Shown piece by piece: positions 30,323 to 36,978 of a stretch of 46,473 nucleotides of DNA. The translations under genes were made by a program, and so were the position numbers. Numbering within the stretch: the first letter of the stretch is position 1; every line of letters begins with the position of its first letter. The stretch comes from Pollutiaquabacter sp046052345. Lineage in GTDB: Bacteria; Bacteroidota; Bacteroidia; AKYH767-A; 2013-40CM-41-45. Below the pieces are notes generated by a model. That model had not been told where the DNA came from. It did not search any database and saw nothing but the letters and a program-made list of their open reading frames with translations. The stretch is taken from NCBI GenBank assembly GCA_046052345.1, contig JBJOMN010000041.1, forward strand, positions 1 through 46,473. The letters are read 5' to 3'.

Positions 30323-32809
30323 ATGACTTTTTCCGGAAATCCCGACACTCCGTTCAACCTGATGAACATTCTGGACGACGATACGGAGTTCATACCCCTG
30401 CTTTCCCAGGAGGACGAAGCCTCCATGAACAAGCAGGACATCCCCGATACTCTTGCCATTCTCCCTTTGCGTAATACCGTGCTGTTTCCCGGCGTGGTGA
30501 TTCCGATCACGGTCGGAAGGGATCGCTCGATCAACCTGATCAAGGACGCCTATAAGGGCGATAAGATCATCGGCGTAATCGCCCAGAAAGACGTTTCCGT
30601 GGAAGATCCCGGCCTGGAAGACCTGCACAGGGTGGGAACCGTCGCTCACGTCTTGAAAATGCTCCGTATGCCCGACGGAAATACCACCATCATCATTCAG
30701 GGCAAAAGACGTTTCGAAATCGTCGAGCAGGTGCAGACAGAACCGTACATCACCTGCAAAGTCCGGGCTCTCGTCGAGTATCAGGCCGCCAAGAGCGACA
30801 AGGAATTCCTGGCGACAGTCTCCTCCCTCAAGGACCTCGCGCTGCAGATCATCCAGAACTCCCCGAACATCCCGTCGGATGCGGCTTTCGCCATACGCAA
30901 CATAGAAAGCCCCTCTTTCCTGATCAATTTCATCTCCTCCAACATGAACCTGGACGTCCCGCGTAAGCAGGAGCTGCTGGAGATCGGCGACCACAAGAAA
31001 CGTGCGACCAGCGTATTGGAATACCTGTCCAAGGAACTGCAGATGTTGGAGCTCAAGAATCAGATCCAGAATAAGGTCCGCGTCGATATAGACAAGCAGC
31101 AACGCGAGTATTACCTGAATCAGCAGCTACGCACCATTCAGGAGGAACTCGGCGGCACGACTCCCGACCGGGAAGTGGCCGAGCTTCGTGAACGTTCGCG
31201 CTCCAAGAAGTGGTCGAAGGAGACAGGTGAGGTCTTCAACCGCGAATGCGACCGGTTATCGCGGATGAATCCTGCCGCTGCAGAGTATTCCGTCCTGATC
31301 AATTATCTCGAGCTGATGCTCGATCTCCCTTGGAATGAATTTACGCAGGACAATTTCGACCTCCAGCATGCCCAGAAGGTGCTCGACAAGGACCATTACG
31401 GACTGGAGAAGGTCAAGCAGCGTATCCTGGAATACCTGGCCGTCCTAAAACTCAAACGCGACATGAAGTCGCCGATCATGTGCCTCTACGGCCCTCCGGG
31501 CGTCGGTAAGACATCCCTCGGGAAGTCCATAGCAAAGGCACTTGGAAGAAAATATGTGCGCATGTCCCTGGGCGGACTGCGCGACGAAGCGGAAATCCGC
31601 GGCCATCGAAAGACCTACATCGGGGCGATGCCCGGCCGTATCGTGCAGAACCTGCGCAAGTCGAAATCCTCCAATCCGGTTTTCGTCCTGGACGAGGTGG
31701 ACAAGCTCGGTAACGATTTTCATGGGGATCCCTCTTCCGCGCTGCTTGAAGTACTTGATCCCGAGCAGAACAACGCTTTCTACGATAATTACCTCGAGGT
31801 CGATTATGACCTTTCGAATGTCCTCTTCATAGCTACTGCCAATTCACTCAGCCGCGTTCAGCCTGCATTGCTGGACCGTATGGAGATAATAGAGATAAAC
31901 GGCTACACGCTCGAGGAGAAGGTCCAGATCGCACTCAAGCACCTTGTCCCGAAGCAGCTTTCCGCACACGGCTTGAAGAAAGACCATGTGAAGCTTTCTC
32001 CCAAGATCATCGAACACCTCATCGATCGTTATACCCGTGAATCGGGCTGTCGCGGGTTGGAGAAGAAGATCGCTTCCGTCGTCCGCAGCATCGCCAAGCA
32101 GGTCGCCATGGAGGAGGAGTACGATCCTGCCGTAACCGTGGATGACATCACACGTATTCTCGGAGCGCCGGTATATCCCGCGGAGAAATACCAAGGGAAC
32201 GAGACCGCCGGTGTAGTTACCGGGCTAGCATGGACTTCCGTCGGAGGCGACATCCTGTATGTCGAGGTGTCGGTGAACAAAGGAAAGGGCAAGATGACGG
32301 TGACCGGTAACCTGGGCGATGTGATGAAGGAGTCCGCGGTCATCGCCATGGCCTATCTCAAGGCTCATGCTGACGACCTCGGTATCGATTACAGGGTGTT
32401 CGACCAGTGGGATGTCAATATCCACGTACCCGAAGGCGCCACCCCCAAAGACGGGCCTTCAGCCGGAATAACATTGCTGACAGCCCTTGCGTCCGCGTTC
32501 ACGCAGCGCAAGGTGAAAAACAGCTTGGCAATGACCGGTGAAATCACACTCCGCGGAAAAGTATTGCCGGTCGGCGGTATCAAGGAAAAGATCCTCGCCG
32601 CCAAGCGGGCCGGAATAAAGGAGATAGTGCTGTGCGAGGAGAACCGAAAAGACATCGAGGAGATCAAGAAGGAGTACATCAAAGACTTGAAATTCACCTA
32701 CGTGAAGGAAATGATCGAAGTCGTCAACCACTCCCTGATGAAGGAGAAGGTGAAAAAGCCGCTCGATATCCGTTTTGACCCGGTGGTATCCGCGAACGGC
32801 AGGAGCTGA
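30323..32809 (+). CDS. lon: ATP-dependent Lon protease
   Basis: Cytoplasmic AAA+ serine-lysine protease that degrades misfolded and regulatory proteins. Order in 828 aa: a Bacteroidota-type acidic N-extension (1-40), the Lon substrate-binding (LAN) domain from LAILPLRNTVLFPGVV, a coiled middle, the AAA+ module with Walker A GPPGVGKT (390-397) and Walker B VFVLDEVDK, and the protease domain with catalytic Ser713 in KDGPSAG and Lys756 in KEKILAAK. The Ser-Lys spacing of 43 equals that of E. coli Lon (679/722). All active-site residues are present. Monocistronic, with a rich upstream region and no gene following on its strand. Confidence 0.97.
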   Translation: MTFSGNPDTPFNLMNILDDDTEFIPLLSQEDEASMNKQDIPDTLAILPLRNTVLFPGVVIPITVGRDRSINLIKDAYKGDKIIGVIAQKDVSVEDPGLEDLHRVGTVAHVLKMLRMPDGNTTIIIQGKRRFEIVEQVQTEPYITCKVRALVEYQAAKSDKEFLATVSSLKDLALQIIQNSPNIPSDAAFAIRNIESPSFLINFISSNMNLDVPRKQELLEIGDHKKRATSVLEYLSKELQMLELKNQIQNKVRVDIDKQQREYYLNQQLRTIQEELGGTTPDREVAELRERSRSKKWSKETGEVFNRECDRLSRMNPAAAEYSVLINYLELMLDLPWNEFTQDNFDLQHAQKVLDKDHYGLEKVKQRILEYLAVLKLKRDMKSPIMCLYGPPGVGKTSLGKSIAKALGRKYVRMSLGGLRDEAEIRGHRKTYIGAMPGRIVQNLRKSKSSNPVFVLDEVDKLGNDFHGDPSSALLEVLDPEQNNAFYDNYLEVDYDLSNVLFIATANSLSRVQPALLDRMEIIEINGYTLEEKVQIALKHLVPKQLSAHGLKKDHVKLSPKIIEHLIDRYTRESGCRGLEKKIASVVRSIAKQVAMEEEYDPAVTVDDITRILGAPVYPAEKYQGNETAGVVTGLAWTSVGGDILYVEVSVNKGKGKMTVTGNLGDVMKESAVIAMAYLKAHADDLGIDYRVFDQWDVNIHVPEGATPKDGPSAGITLLTALASAFTQRKVKNSLAMTGEITLRGKVLPVGGIKEKILAAKRAGIKEIVLCEENRKDIEEIKKEYIKDLKFTYVKEMIEVVNHSLMKEKVKKPLDIRFDPVVSANGRS

Positions 32810-32849
32810 TTCATTAGTCAGAACCTGACCTCGGTCTGATATCCCGCGT

Positions 32850-32870
32850 GGGAATGTCGGTTACATTCCC
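32850..32870. terminator. Hairpin after lon
   Basis: GGGAATGT-CGGTT-ACATTCCC, an 8-bp perfect stem with a 5-nt loop, 41 bp after the lon stop. A second weaker hairpin (TCAGAAC ... GTCTGA, 32819-32839) is just before it. There is no U-tract, so it may be a Rho-dependent end or an mRNA-stabilising structure. Confidence 0.4.
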
Positions 32871-32946
32871 GCAGATGCTTCTTGAGTAACGTGTTTTGGG
32901 TGACGCTCCATGAAAAATTCGGAGGGGTAAGTGTCACGAGTGCTTG

Positions 32947-32974
32947 TAACCACCAACCACTAACCACCAACTCC
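32947..32974. repeat. Heptamer minisatellite abutting the rho stop codon
   Basis: Four exact 7-bp units, TAACCAC, CAACCAC, TAACCAC, CAACTCC, ending on the base next to the rho stop codon (TGA on minus strand at 32977-32975). On the minus strand the array is the start of the rho 3' untranslated region. Confidence 0.75.
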
Positions 32975-34705
32975 TCAACCCTTCATGGAAATCAGGAACT
33001 CCTCGTTGGATTTCGTTCCGCGCATCTGACCGAGCAGGAATTCCATGGCCTCGAGCGGGTTCATGTCTGCAAGGTGGTTACGAAGGATCCACATGCGTTG
33101 CAGCATTTCCTTGTCCAGGAGCATGTCTTCCCGGCGGGTAGAGGACGCTACCAGGTCGATGGAGGGGAAGATGCGCTTATTGGCCAACTTCCTGTCGAGT
33201 TGAAGCTCCATGTTGCCGGTTCCTTTGAACTCCTCGAAGATCACTTCGTCCATTCGTGATCCTGTGTCGATCAATGCGGTAGCGATGATCGTAAGGCTGC
33301 CTCCGTTCTCGATCTTCCGGGCCGATCCGAAGAAACGTTTCGGTTTGTGCAATGCATTCGCTTCCACGCCGCCGGAAAGAACTTTGCCGGAAGCAGGTGC
33401 GACTGTATTATAGGCACGGGCAAGCCGGGTGATGGAGTCGAGCAGGATGACGACATCATGTCCGCACTCAACAAGTCGCTTCGCTTTCTCGAGGACGATA
33501 TTCGCGATCTTGACGTGACGGTCGGCCGGCTCGTCGAAGGTGGAAGCGACGACCTCCGCCTTTACGCTGCGCGCCATGTCCGTCACTTCTTCCGGACGTT
33601 CGTCGATCAGCAGGATGATCATGTATACCTCCGGATGGTTGGCGGCGATGGCATTCGCCACCTCTTTCAGTAACATCGTCTTTCCCGTCTTCGGCTGCGC
33701 CACGATAAGTCCGCGTTGCCCTTTGCCGATCGGGGTGAACATGTCCATGATCCTGGTGGAGTAGGTGGCCTGGGGACCGTCCGCCAACTTCAGTTTTTCG
33801 TTCGGGAAGAGCGGTGTCAGGTAGTCGAAGTGAATACGGTCACGTGCTGTGGCGATATCCAGTCCGTTGACCATTTCGGCACGCACGAGCGGGAAATATT
33901 TCTCCCCTTCACGCGGCGGACGAACAACACCTTTTACAGTGTCACCAGTCTTCAGACCGAAAAGTTTGATCTGATGCTGGGTGACATACACATCATCCGG
34001 TGAAGTCAGGTAATGGAAATCGCTGGAGCGCAGGAAGCCGAATCCGTCCGGCATGACTTCAAGTACGCCCTCGCAGGTAACCAGGCTGTCCGGATCGGGA
34101 GCCTGCTCCGGCTCGCGGAAATCCCTGCGGTGACGGAAATTCCGGTCGTTGTCGAACCGCTGCTGCTGCTGCGGTTGGAAAGACTGCTGCTGGAATCCGG
34201 TCTGATGAGCAGGGCGCGGCGAATCCGAAGTTTCGGAGGTCGCAGGTACAGGTGCGGACGCAGTTGATGCAGGAGTAGGTGCAGGTGAACCTGCAGGTCG
34301 TTCGGCGGGATGCGATGTGACGGGCCTGCGTTCGGGACGAGGTACAGCTACCCTGACACTGGGCTCAAGCACGACTTTTTCCTCTCCGGTTGTTTCTTGT
34401 TTTTCAGGAATGACTCGCTTTCGACGAGTACGATTGGCATCACCGTCTTCAGAGGCAGTTGTTTTGGCTTCTTTTACTTCAGCGGGCTGCTTGATCTCCG
34501 CGGGTGCTTTCGGTTCACGGGGAGGGCGACCACGCGTGGGTTTCTCGGTCTTCGGGAAAGCCGAAGGTGTCAGCGCCTGTTGGTCAAGGATCTTATAGAT
34601 AAGTTCCTGTTTACGGAGGTCATCCGAATTAGGGATGTTCATGGAACGGGCGATTTCCTTCAGCTCGTTGACCAGTTTGTCATTCAGTTCAGTGATGTCG
34701 TACAT
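32975..34705 (-). CDS. rho: Transcription termination factor Rho with long disordered insert
   Basis: Hexameric RNA-DNA helicase that ends transcription at unstructured C-rich RNA. Layout of 576 aa: SAP-like Rho_N domain (1-45, MYDITELNDKLVNELKEIAR), a long low-complexity insert (about 50-210) rich in Pro, Glu, Lys, Arg, and Gln (QQQSFQPQQQQRF), the cold-shock RNA-binding domain (VTCEGVLEVMPDGFGFLRS), and the RecA-type ATPase with Walker A AQPKTGKTM (GKT at 341-343), Walker B VVILLDSITR, and the Q-loop/R-loop region VLSGGVEANALHKPKRFFG. Typical Rho is about 420 aa; the extra is the insert, known in Bacteroidota. The gene has a -7 box 41 bp upstream and is divergent to DUF4293. Confidence 0.96.
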   Translation of the reverse strand: MYDITELNDKLVNELKEIARSMNIPNSDDLRKQELIYKILDQQALTPSAFPKTEKPTRGRPPREPKAPAEIKQPAEVKEAKTTASEDGDANRTRRKRVIPEKQETTGEEKVVLEPSVRVAVPRPERRPVTSHPAERPAGSPAPTPASTASAPVPATSETSDSPRPAHQTGFQQQSFQPQQQQRFDNDRNFRHRRDFREPEQAPDPDSLVTCEGVLEVMPDGFGFLRSSDFHYLTSPDDVYVTQHQIKLFGLKTGDTVKGVVRPPREGEKYFPLVRAEMVNGLDIATARDRIHFDYLTPLFPNEKLKLADGPQATYSTRIMDMFTPIGKGQRGLIVAQPKTGKTMLLKEVANAIAANHPEVYMIILLIDERPEEVTDMARSVKAEVVASTFDEPADRHVKIANIVLEKAKRLVECGHDVVILLDSITRLARAYNTVAPASGKVLSGGVEANALHKPKRFFGSARKIENGGSLTIIATALIDTGSRMDEVIFEEFKGTGNMELQLDRKLANKRIFPSIDLVASSTRREDMLLDKEMLQRMWILRNHLADMNPLEAMEFLLGQMRGTKSNEEFLISMKG

Positions 34706-34745
34706 GATGTAAGGAGTCCGAAGGCGGTGATCCGGACCCTCGGAA

Positions 34746-34753
34746 TAAAGTTA
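34746..34753 (-). promoter_or_regulatory. Probable -7 box of rho
   Basis: Minus-strand TAACTTTA (one mismatch to TAnnTTTG), 40 bp before the rho ATG at 34705. No TTG at the expected -33 distance. Confidence 0.42.
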
Positions 34754-35037
34754 AGTATGATGTTATATCGTATTAAATTCGGGGAAATACATCGGAAGGT
34801 CCGAAGTCTGTCAATCTTTTGCGGGAAGTGGTTGGGAAGGGAAGCAAGAACCGGGAAATCGGGGCAAAACCCCCTCTGTGCTTCGGAATTCGTATTGCAA
34901 TAGTACGCCTTTTCCCCGTTTACGACAAATTTTTGAGGTTTATTTTTTAACATCCGAGGGATGAAAAGCACAGGTTTTCCATGCTTATCGACCTTTAAGT
35001 TGTTTTTTTTATCAATTTTATGGCATACAAATAACCT
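34754..35037. other. Divergent rho-DUF4293 intergenic region
   Basis: Apart from the rho -7 box I find no gene here. Notable structure: a small hairpin GGGG-CAAAA-CCCC (34861-34873), a long-range inverted repeat TCCGAAG (34800-34806) / CTTCGGA (34881-34887), a perfect palindrome TATTGCAATA (34893-34902), and runs of T (34941-34950, 35002-35010). A clear promoter for the DUF4293 gene is not visible; TAAGTTGT at 34996-35003 is a poor match. Rho genes are often autoregulated through their leaders, so the region may carry such control. Confidence 0.35.
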
Positions 35038-35469
35038 ATGCTTCAACGAATCCAGTCCTTGTTCCTGCTGTTGGTCGTCGCTCTTTCCGTTTTATTGTTT
35101 TTCCTGCCGGTCTACGAGCTGCCATCCGCAATACCTGCCGTGTCTACGCCTCAGCCTTATGTTCTCAGCGGTAATACGCTGCTTTCCATCATTAACGGCG
35201 CAGTCGGCGTACTGACTTTCATCTGCATCTTCCTCTTCCGTAACCGTAATTTGCAGCTTCGGCTCGCGAACGTGAACCTTTTGCTGATCTGCATCCTGAT
35301 CGGTTTGCTTTTTTTCCTTGCGGATACCCTGGGCAGCACCAGCAATGCTCCCATCAGTTACCGCTACGGATCTTACCTTCCGCTGATCCAGTTGATCTTC
35401 ACCTTTCTTGCCTCCAGGGCCATCCGTAAGGACGAGGAGCTTGTCCGTTCTGCCGATCGTTTAAGGTAG
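35038..35469 (+). CDS. DUF4293 family membrane protein
   Basis: Small inner-membrane protein (143 aa) of a Bacteroidota-specific family without known function. Four membrane segments are seen: LFLLLVVALSVLLFFLPVY (8-26), IINGAVGVLTFICIFLF (51-67), NLLLICILIGLLFFLA (79-94) and LPLIQLIFTFLASRA (113-127), with a short charged tail. The ATG at 35038 is the natural start (MLQRIQSLFLLL). It is next to and divergent from rho, an arrangement frequent for this family, and is followed after 46 bp by the phosphodiesterase gene, with a heptamer repeat array in between. Confidence 0.82.
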   Translation: MLQRIQSLFLLLVVALSVLLFFLPVYELPSAIPAVSTPQPYVLSGNTLLSIINGAVGVLTFICIFLFRNRNLQLRLANVNLLLICILIGLLFFLADTLGSTSNAPISYRYGSYLPLIQLIFTFLASRAIRKDEELVRSADRLR

Positions 35470-35471
35470 GA

Positions 35472-35499
35472 TTGGTGGTTAGTGGTTAGTGGTTAGTGT
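35472..35499. repeat. Heptamer minisatellite after the DUF4293 gene
   Basis: Four 7-bp units TTGGTGG, TTAGTGG, TTAGTGG, TTAGTGT, beginning 2 bp after the DUF4293 stop codon. It is the reverse-complement type of the array at 32947-32974 (CCACTAA units). Confidence 0.78.
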
Positions 35500-35515
35500 T
35501 TGTCCCTCGTCCTCC

Positions 35516-36034
35516 ATGCCCCGCCGTATTTGCTTGCTTTCCGATACTCACGGATACCTGGACGACAGGATTCTTCAATTTGCGAAGGGATCTGATGAAA
35601 TCTGGCACGCCGGTGATTTCGGTGATATGAATGTTTCCGATCGATTGGCTGCGCTACGTCCTTTGCGCGGTGTCTACGGTAACATTGACGGGCATACCTT
35701 GCGTACAGTTCATCCGGAACATCTGTTCTTCGAAATTGAAAAAGTGAAAATTCTCATGATTCATATCGCAGGGCCGTTCGGCAAGTATGTTCCGGGTGTC
35801 CGAGAACTGCTGGACAGACTCAAGCCGGATGTGCTGGTCTGCGGACATTCCCACATCCTGAAGGTCCAACTCGATGAGAAACGGAAGATGTTATATGTGA
35901 ATCCCGGCGCCGCAGGAGTTCAGGGTTTTCATGCGTTCCGGACGCTACTTCTTTTCACCGTCTCCGGTGACAGACTGACTGACCTTCAGGTCGTGGAGCT
36001 GGGAAAGAGAGGGGCTTTACCTGCAGCACATTAA
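35516..36034 (+). CDS. YfcE/MJ0936-type metallophosphoesterase
   Basis: Calcineurin-like phosphodiesterase of about 172 aa. Metal and catalytic motifs are complete: LSDTHGYLDD (near residue 7), WHAGDFGD, GNIDGH, and CGHSHILKV, with two-metal ligands Asp, His, Asp, Asn, His as in the family; the last His is in YVNPGAAG context. Substrate unknown; such enzymes hydrolyse phosphodiesters such as bis-pNPP in vitro. I start at ATG 35516 since MPRRICLLSDTHG fits the family; a GTG at 35489 lies inside the heptamer array and would add nine residues encoded by repeat DNA. Convergent with batE, 158 bp away. Confidence 0.85.
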   Translation: MPRRICLLSDTHGYLDDRILQFAKGSDEIWHAGDFGDMNVSDRLAALRPLRGVYGNIDGHTLRTVHPEHLFFEIEKVKILMIHIAGPFGKYVPGVRELLDRLKPDVLVCGHSHILKVQLDEKRKMLYVNPGAAGVQGFHAFRTLLLFTVSGDRLTDLQVVELGKRGALPAAH

Positions 36035-36046
36035 CGTGATGCGAGA

Positions 36047-36108
36047 TGCGCCCTTCGGCAGGCTCAGGGCAAGAGTTGCGGGGCCTGTCCGCCGATGGCG
36101 CATGCGAG
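36047..36108 (+). repeat. 62-bp dispersed intergenic element, copy 2
   Basis: Matches the reverse complement of 13306-13367 (56 of 62 positions, no gaps). It contains the hairpin GCCCT ... AGGGC (36050-36070) and the block GTCCGCCGATGGCG. Heptamers GATGCGA, GATGCGC lie immediately upstream (36038-36051) and ATGCGAGATGCGG at its end. It sits between the convergent phosphodiesterase gene and batE. Confidence 0.8.
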
Positions 36109-36147
36109 ATGCGGTATACTGAAGTGAAGCGATGCACGTACTTCAGG

Positions 36148-36182
36148 AAACTGCAAACCGGAAACTGCAAACTGTAAACCCG
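36148..36182. repeat. Heptamer minisatellite downstream of batE
   Basis: Five 7-bp units: AAACTGC, AAACCGG, AAACTGC, AAACTGT, AAACCCG, ending 10 bp before the batE stop codon (on minus strand). A CTGAAGT / ACTTCAG inverted repeat (36119-36146) lies between it and the 62-bp element. Confidence 0.78.
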
Positions 36183-36192
36183 ATAACAACAC

Positions 36193-36978
36193 TCACACCA
36201 TCTCAATATCTCCCGACTTGATCCAGCCCACCGTTCCATTGGCGATACGGATCTTCTTCCAGTCGTTCAGTTCATCCAACACCTCCACCTTTGTGCCTTC
36301 GTGGAGGATGAAAAGGTCGTTGCCTTTCTCGTCGGGTGAGCTCTTTACATAGGAGCTGGCTTCCATGACGATAGCCTCCGAAGAACCGGATTCGAAATCT
36401 GATTTAAGATCCGCCGTGATCCACAACGTGACTATGACACCGGCAACGATGCCTGCGGAAGTGATAAAGATCCTCCGTGCTTTTGATTCCTGCGCGAAGA
36501 AGTAGAGGGTCAGTGCTGTGAAGAGAAGAAGACTGGATGCAATAAGCAATGCAGAAAGCAAAGTGTCGGAAAAAAGTAACGTCCATTTCCTGGCCCAACG
36601 CCGGTAAAAAATCTCCGGCATCGCATCTATTTTGTCGGTAGTTTTCAGCTGAGCGATCCGAAGATTGAACCGGATGTCCTCATCATTCGGAGACAGACGT
36701 GCGGCTCTTTCGTAATGGAGCAGGGCAGGGGCGATACGGTTTTCCTTGTAGTAGGCATTTCCTAGGTTGAACTCGAGTGAGGAGGAGGTCCATCCGGTAT
36801 GTGCTGCCGAATCATACCATTGGATGGCAGATGAATAGTCTTTTGCCTCATAGGCACTGTTGCCAAGATTGAAAAGCGAATCCGCCAAGGAGCGTTCGGC
36901 TGCGCTGCTTTTCGGTAAGCCCCACGATACTGACACTACTGTCAGCAGGATCAGAGGCAGATACTTGTGCTTTTTCAT
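36193..36978 (-). CDS. batE: BatE: TPR and SH3-like protein of the Bat operon
   Basis: A 261-aa protein, last gene of the operon named after Bacteroides aerotolerance. Signal/anchor (YLPLILLTVVSVSWG), two to three TPR-like helical repeats (LFNLGNSAYEAKDYSSAIQWY and LEFNLGNAYYKENRIAPALL), two membrane segments (about 134-155 and 168-186), then a bacterial SH3 domain at the C-terminus (ASSYVKSSPDEKG, LHEGTKVEVLDELNDWKKI, GTVGWIKSGDIEMV). The start ATG 36978 overlaps the batD stop as ATGA, showing translational coupling. The role is presumed periplasmic scaffold for the MoxR/VWA assembly; not proven. Longer N-terminal extension overlapping batD is rejected. Confidence 0.85.
   Translation of the reverse strand: MKKHKYLPLILLTVVSVSWGLPKSSAAERSLADSLFNLGNSAYEAKDYSSAIQWYDSAAHTGWTSSSLEFNLGNAYYKENRIAPALLHYERAARLSPNDEDIRFNLRIAQLKTTDKIDAMPEIFYRRWARKWTLLFSDTLLSALLIASSLLLFTALTLYFFAQESKARRIFITSAGIVAGVIVTLWITADLKSDFESGSSEAIVMEASSYVKSSPDEKGNDLFILHEGTKVEVLDELNDWKKIRIANGTVGWIKSGDIEMV

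Noticed and set aside
35489..35515. Nine-codon extension of the YfcE-like protein from GTG 35489
   Set aside because: It is encoded by the heptamer repeat DNA and has no family match; MPRRICLLSDTHG at ATG 35516 is natural.
35472..36182. Repeats taken as a CRISPR array
   Set aside because: Units are 7 bp with no spacers of constant size, and no cas gene is near.
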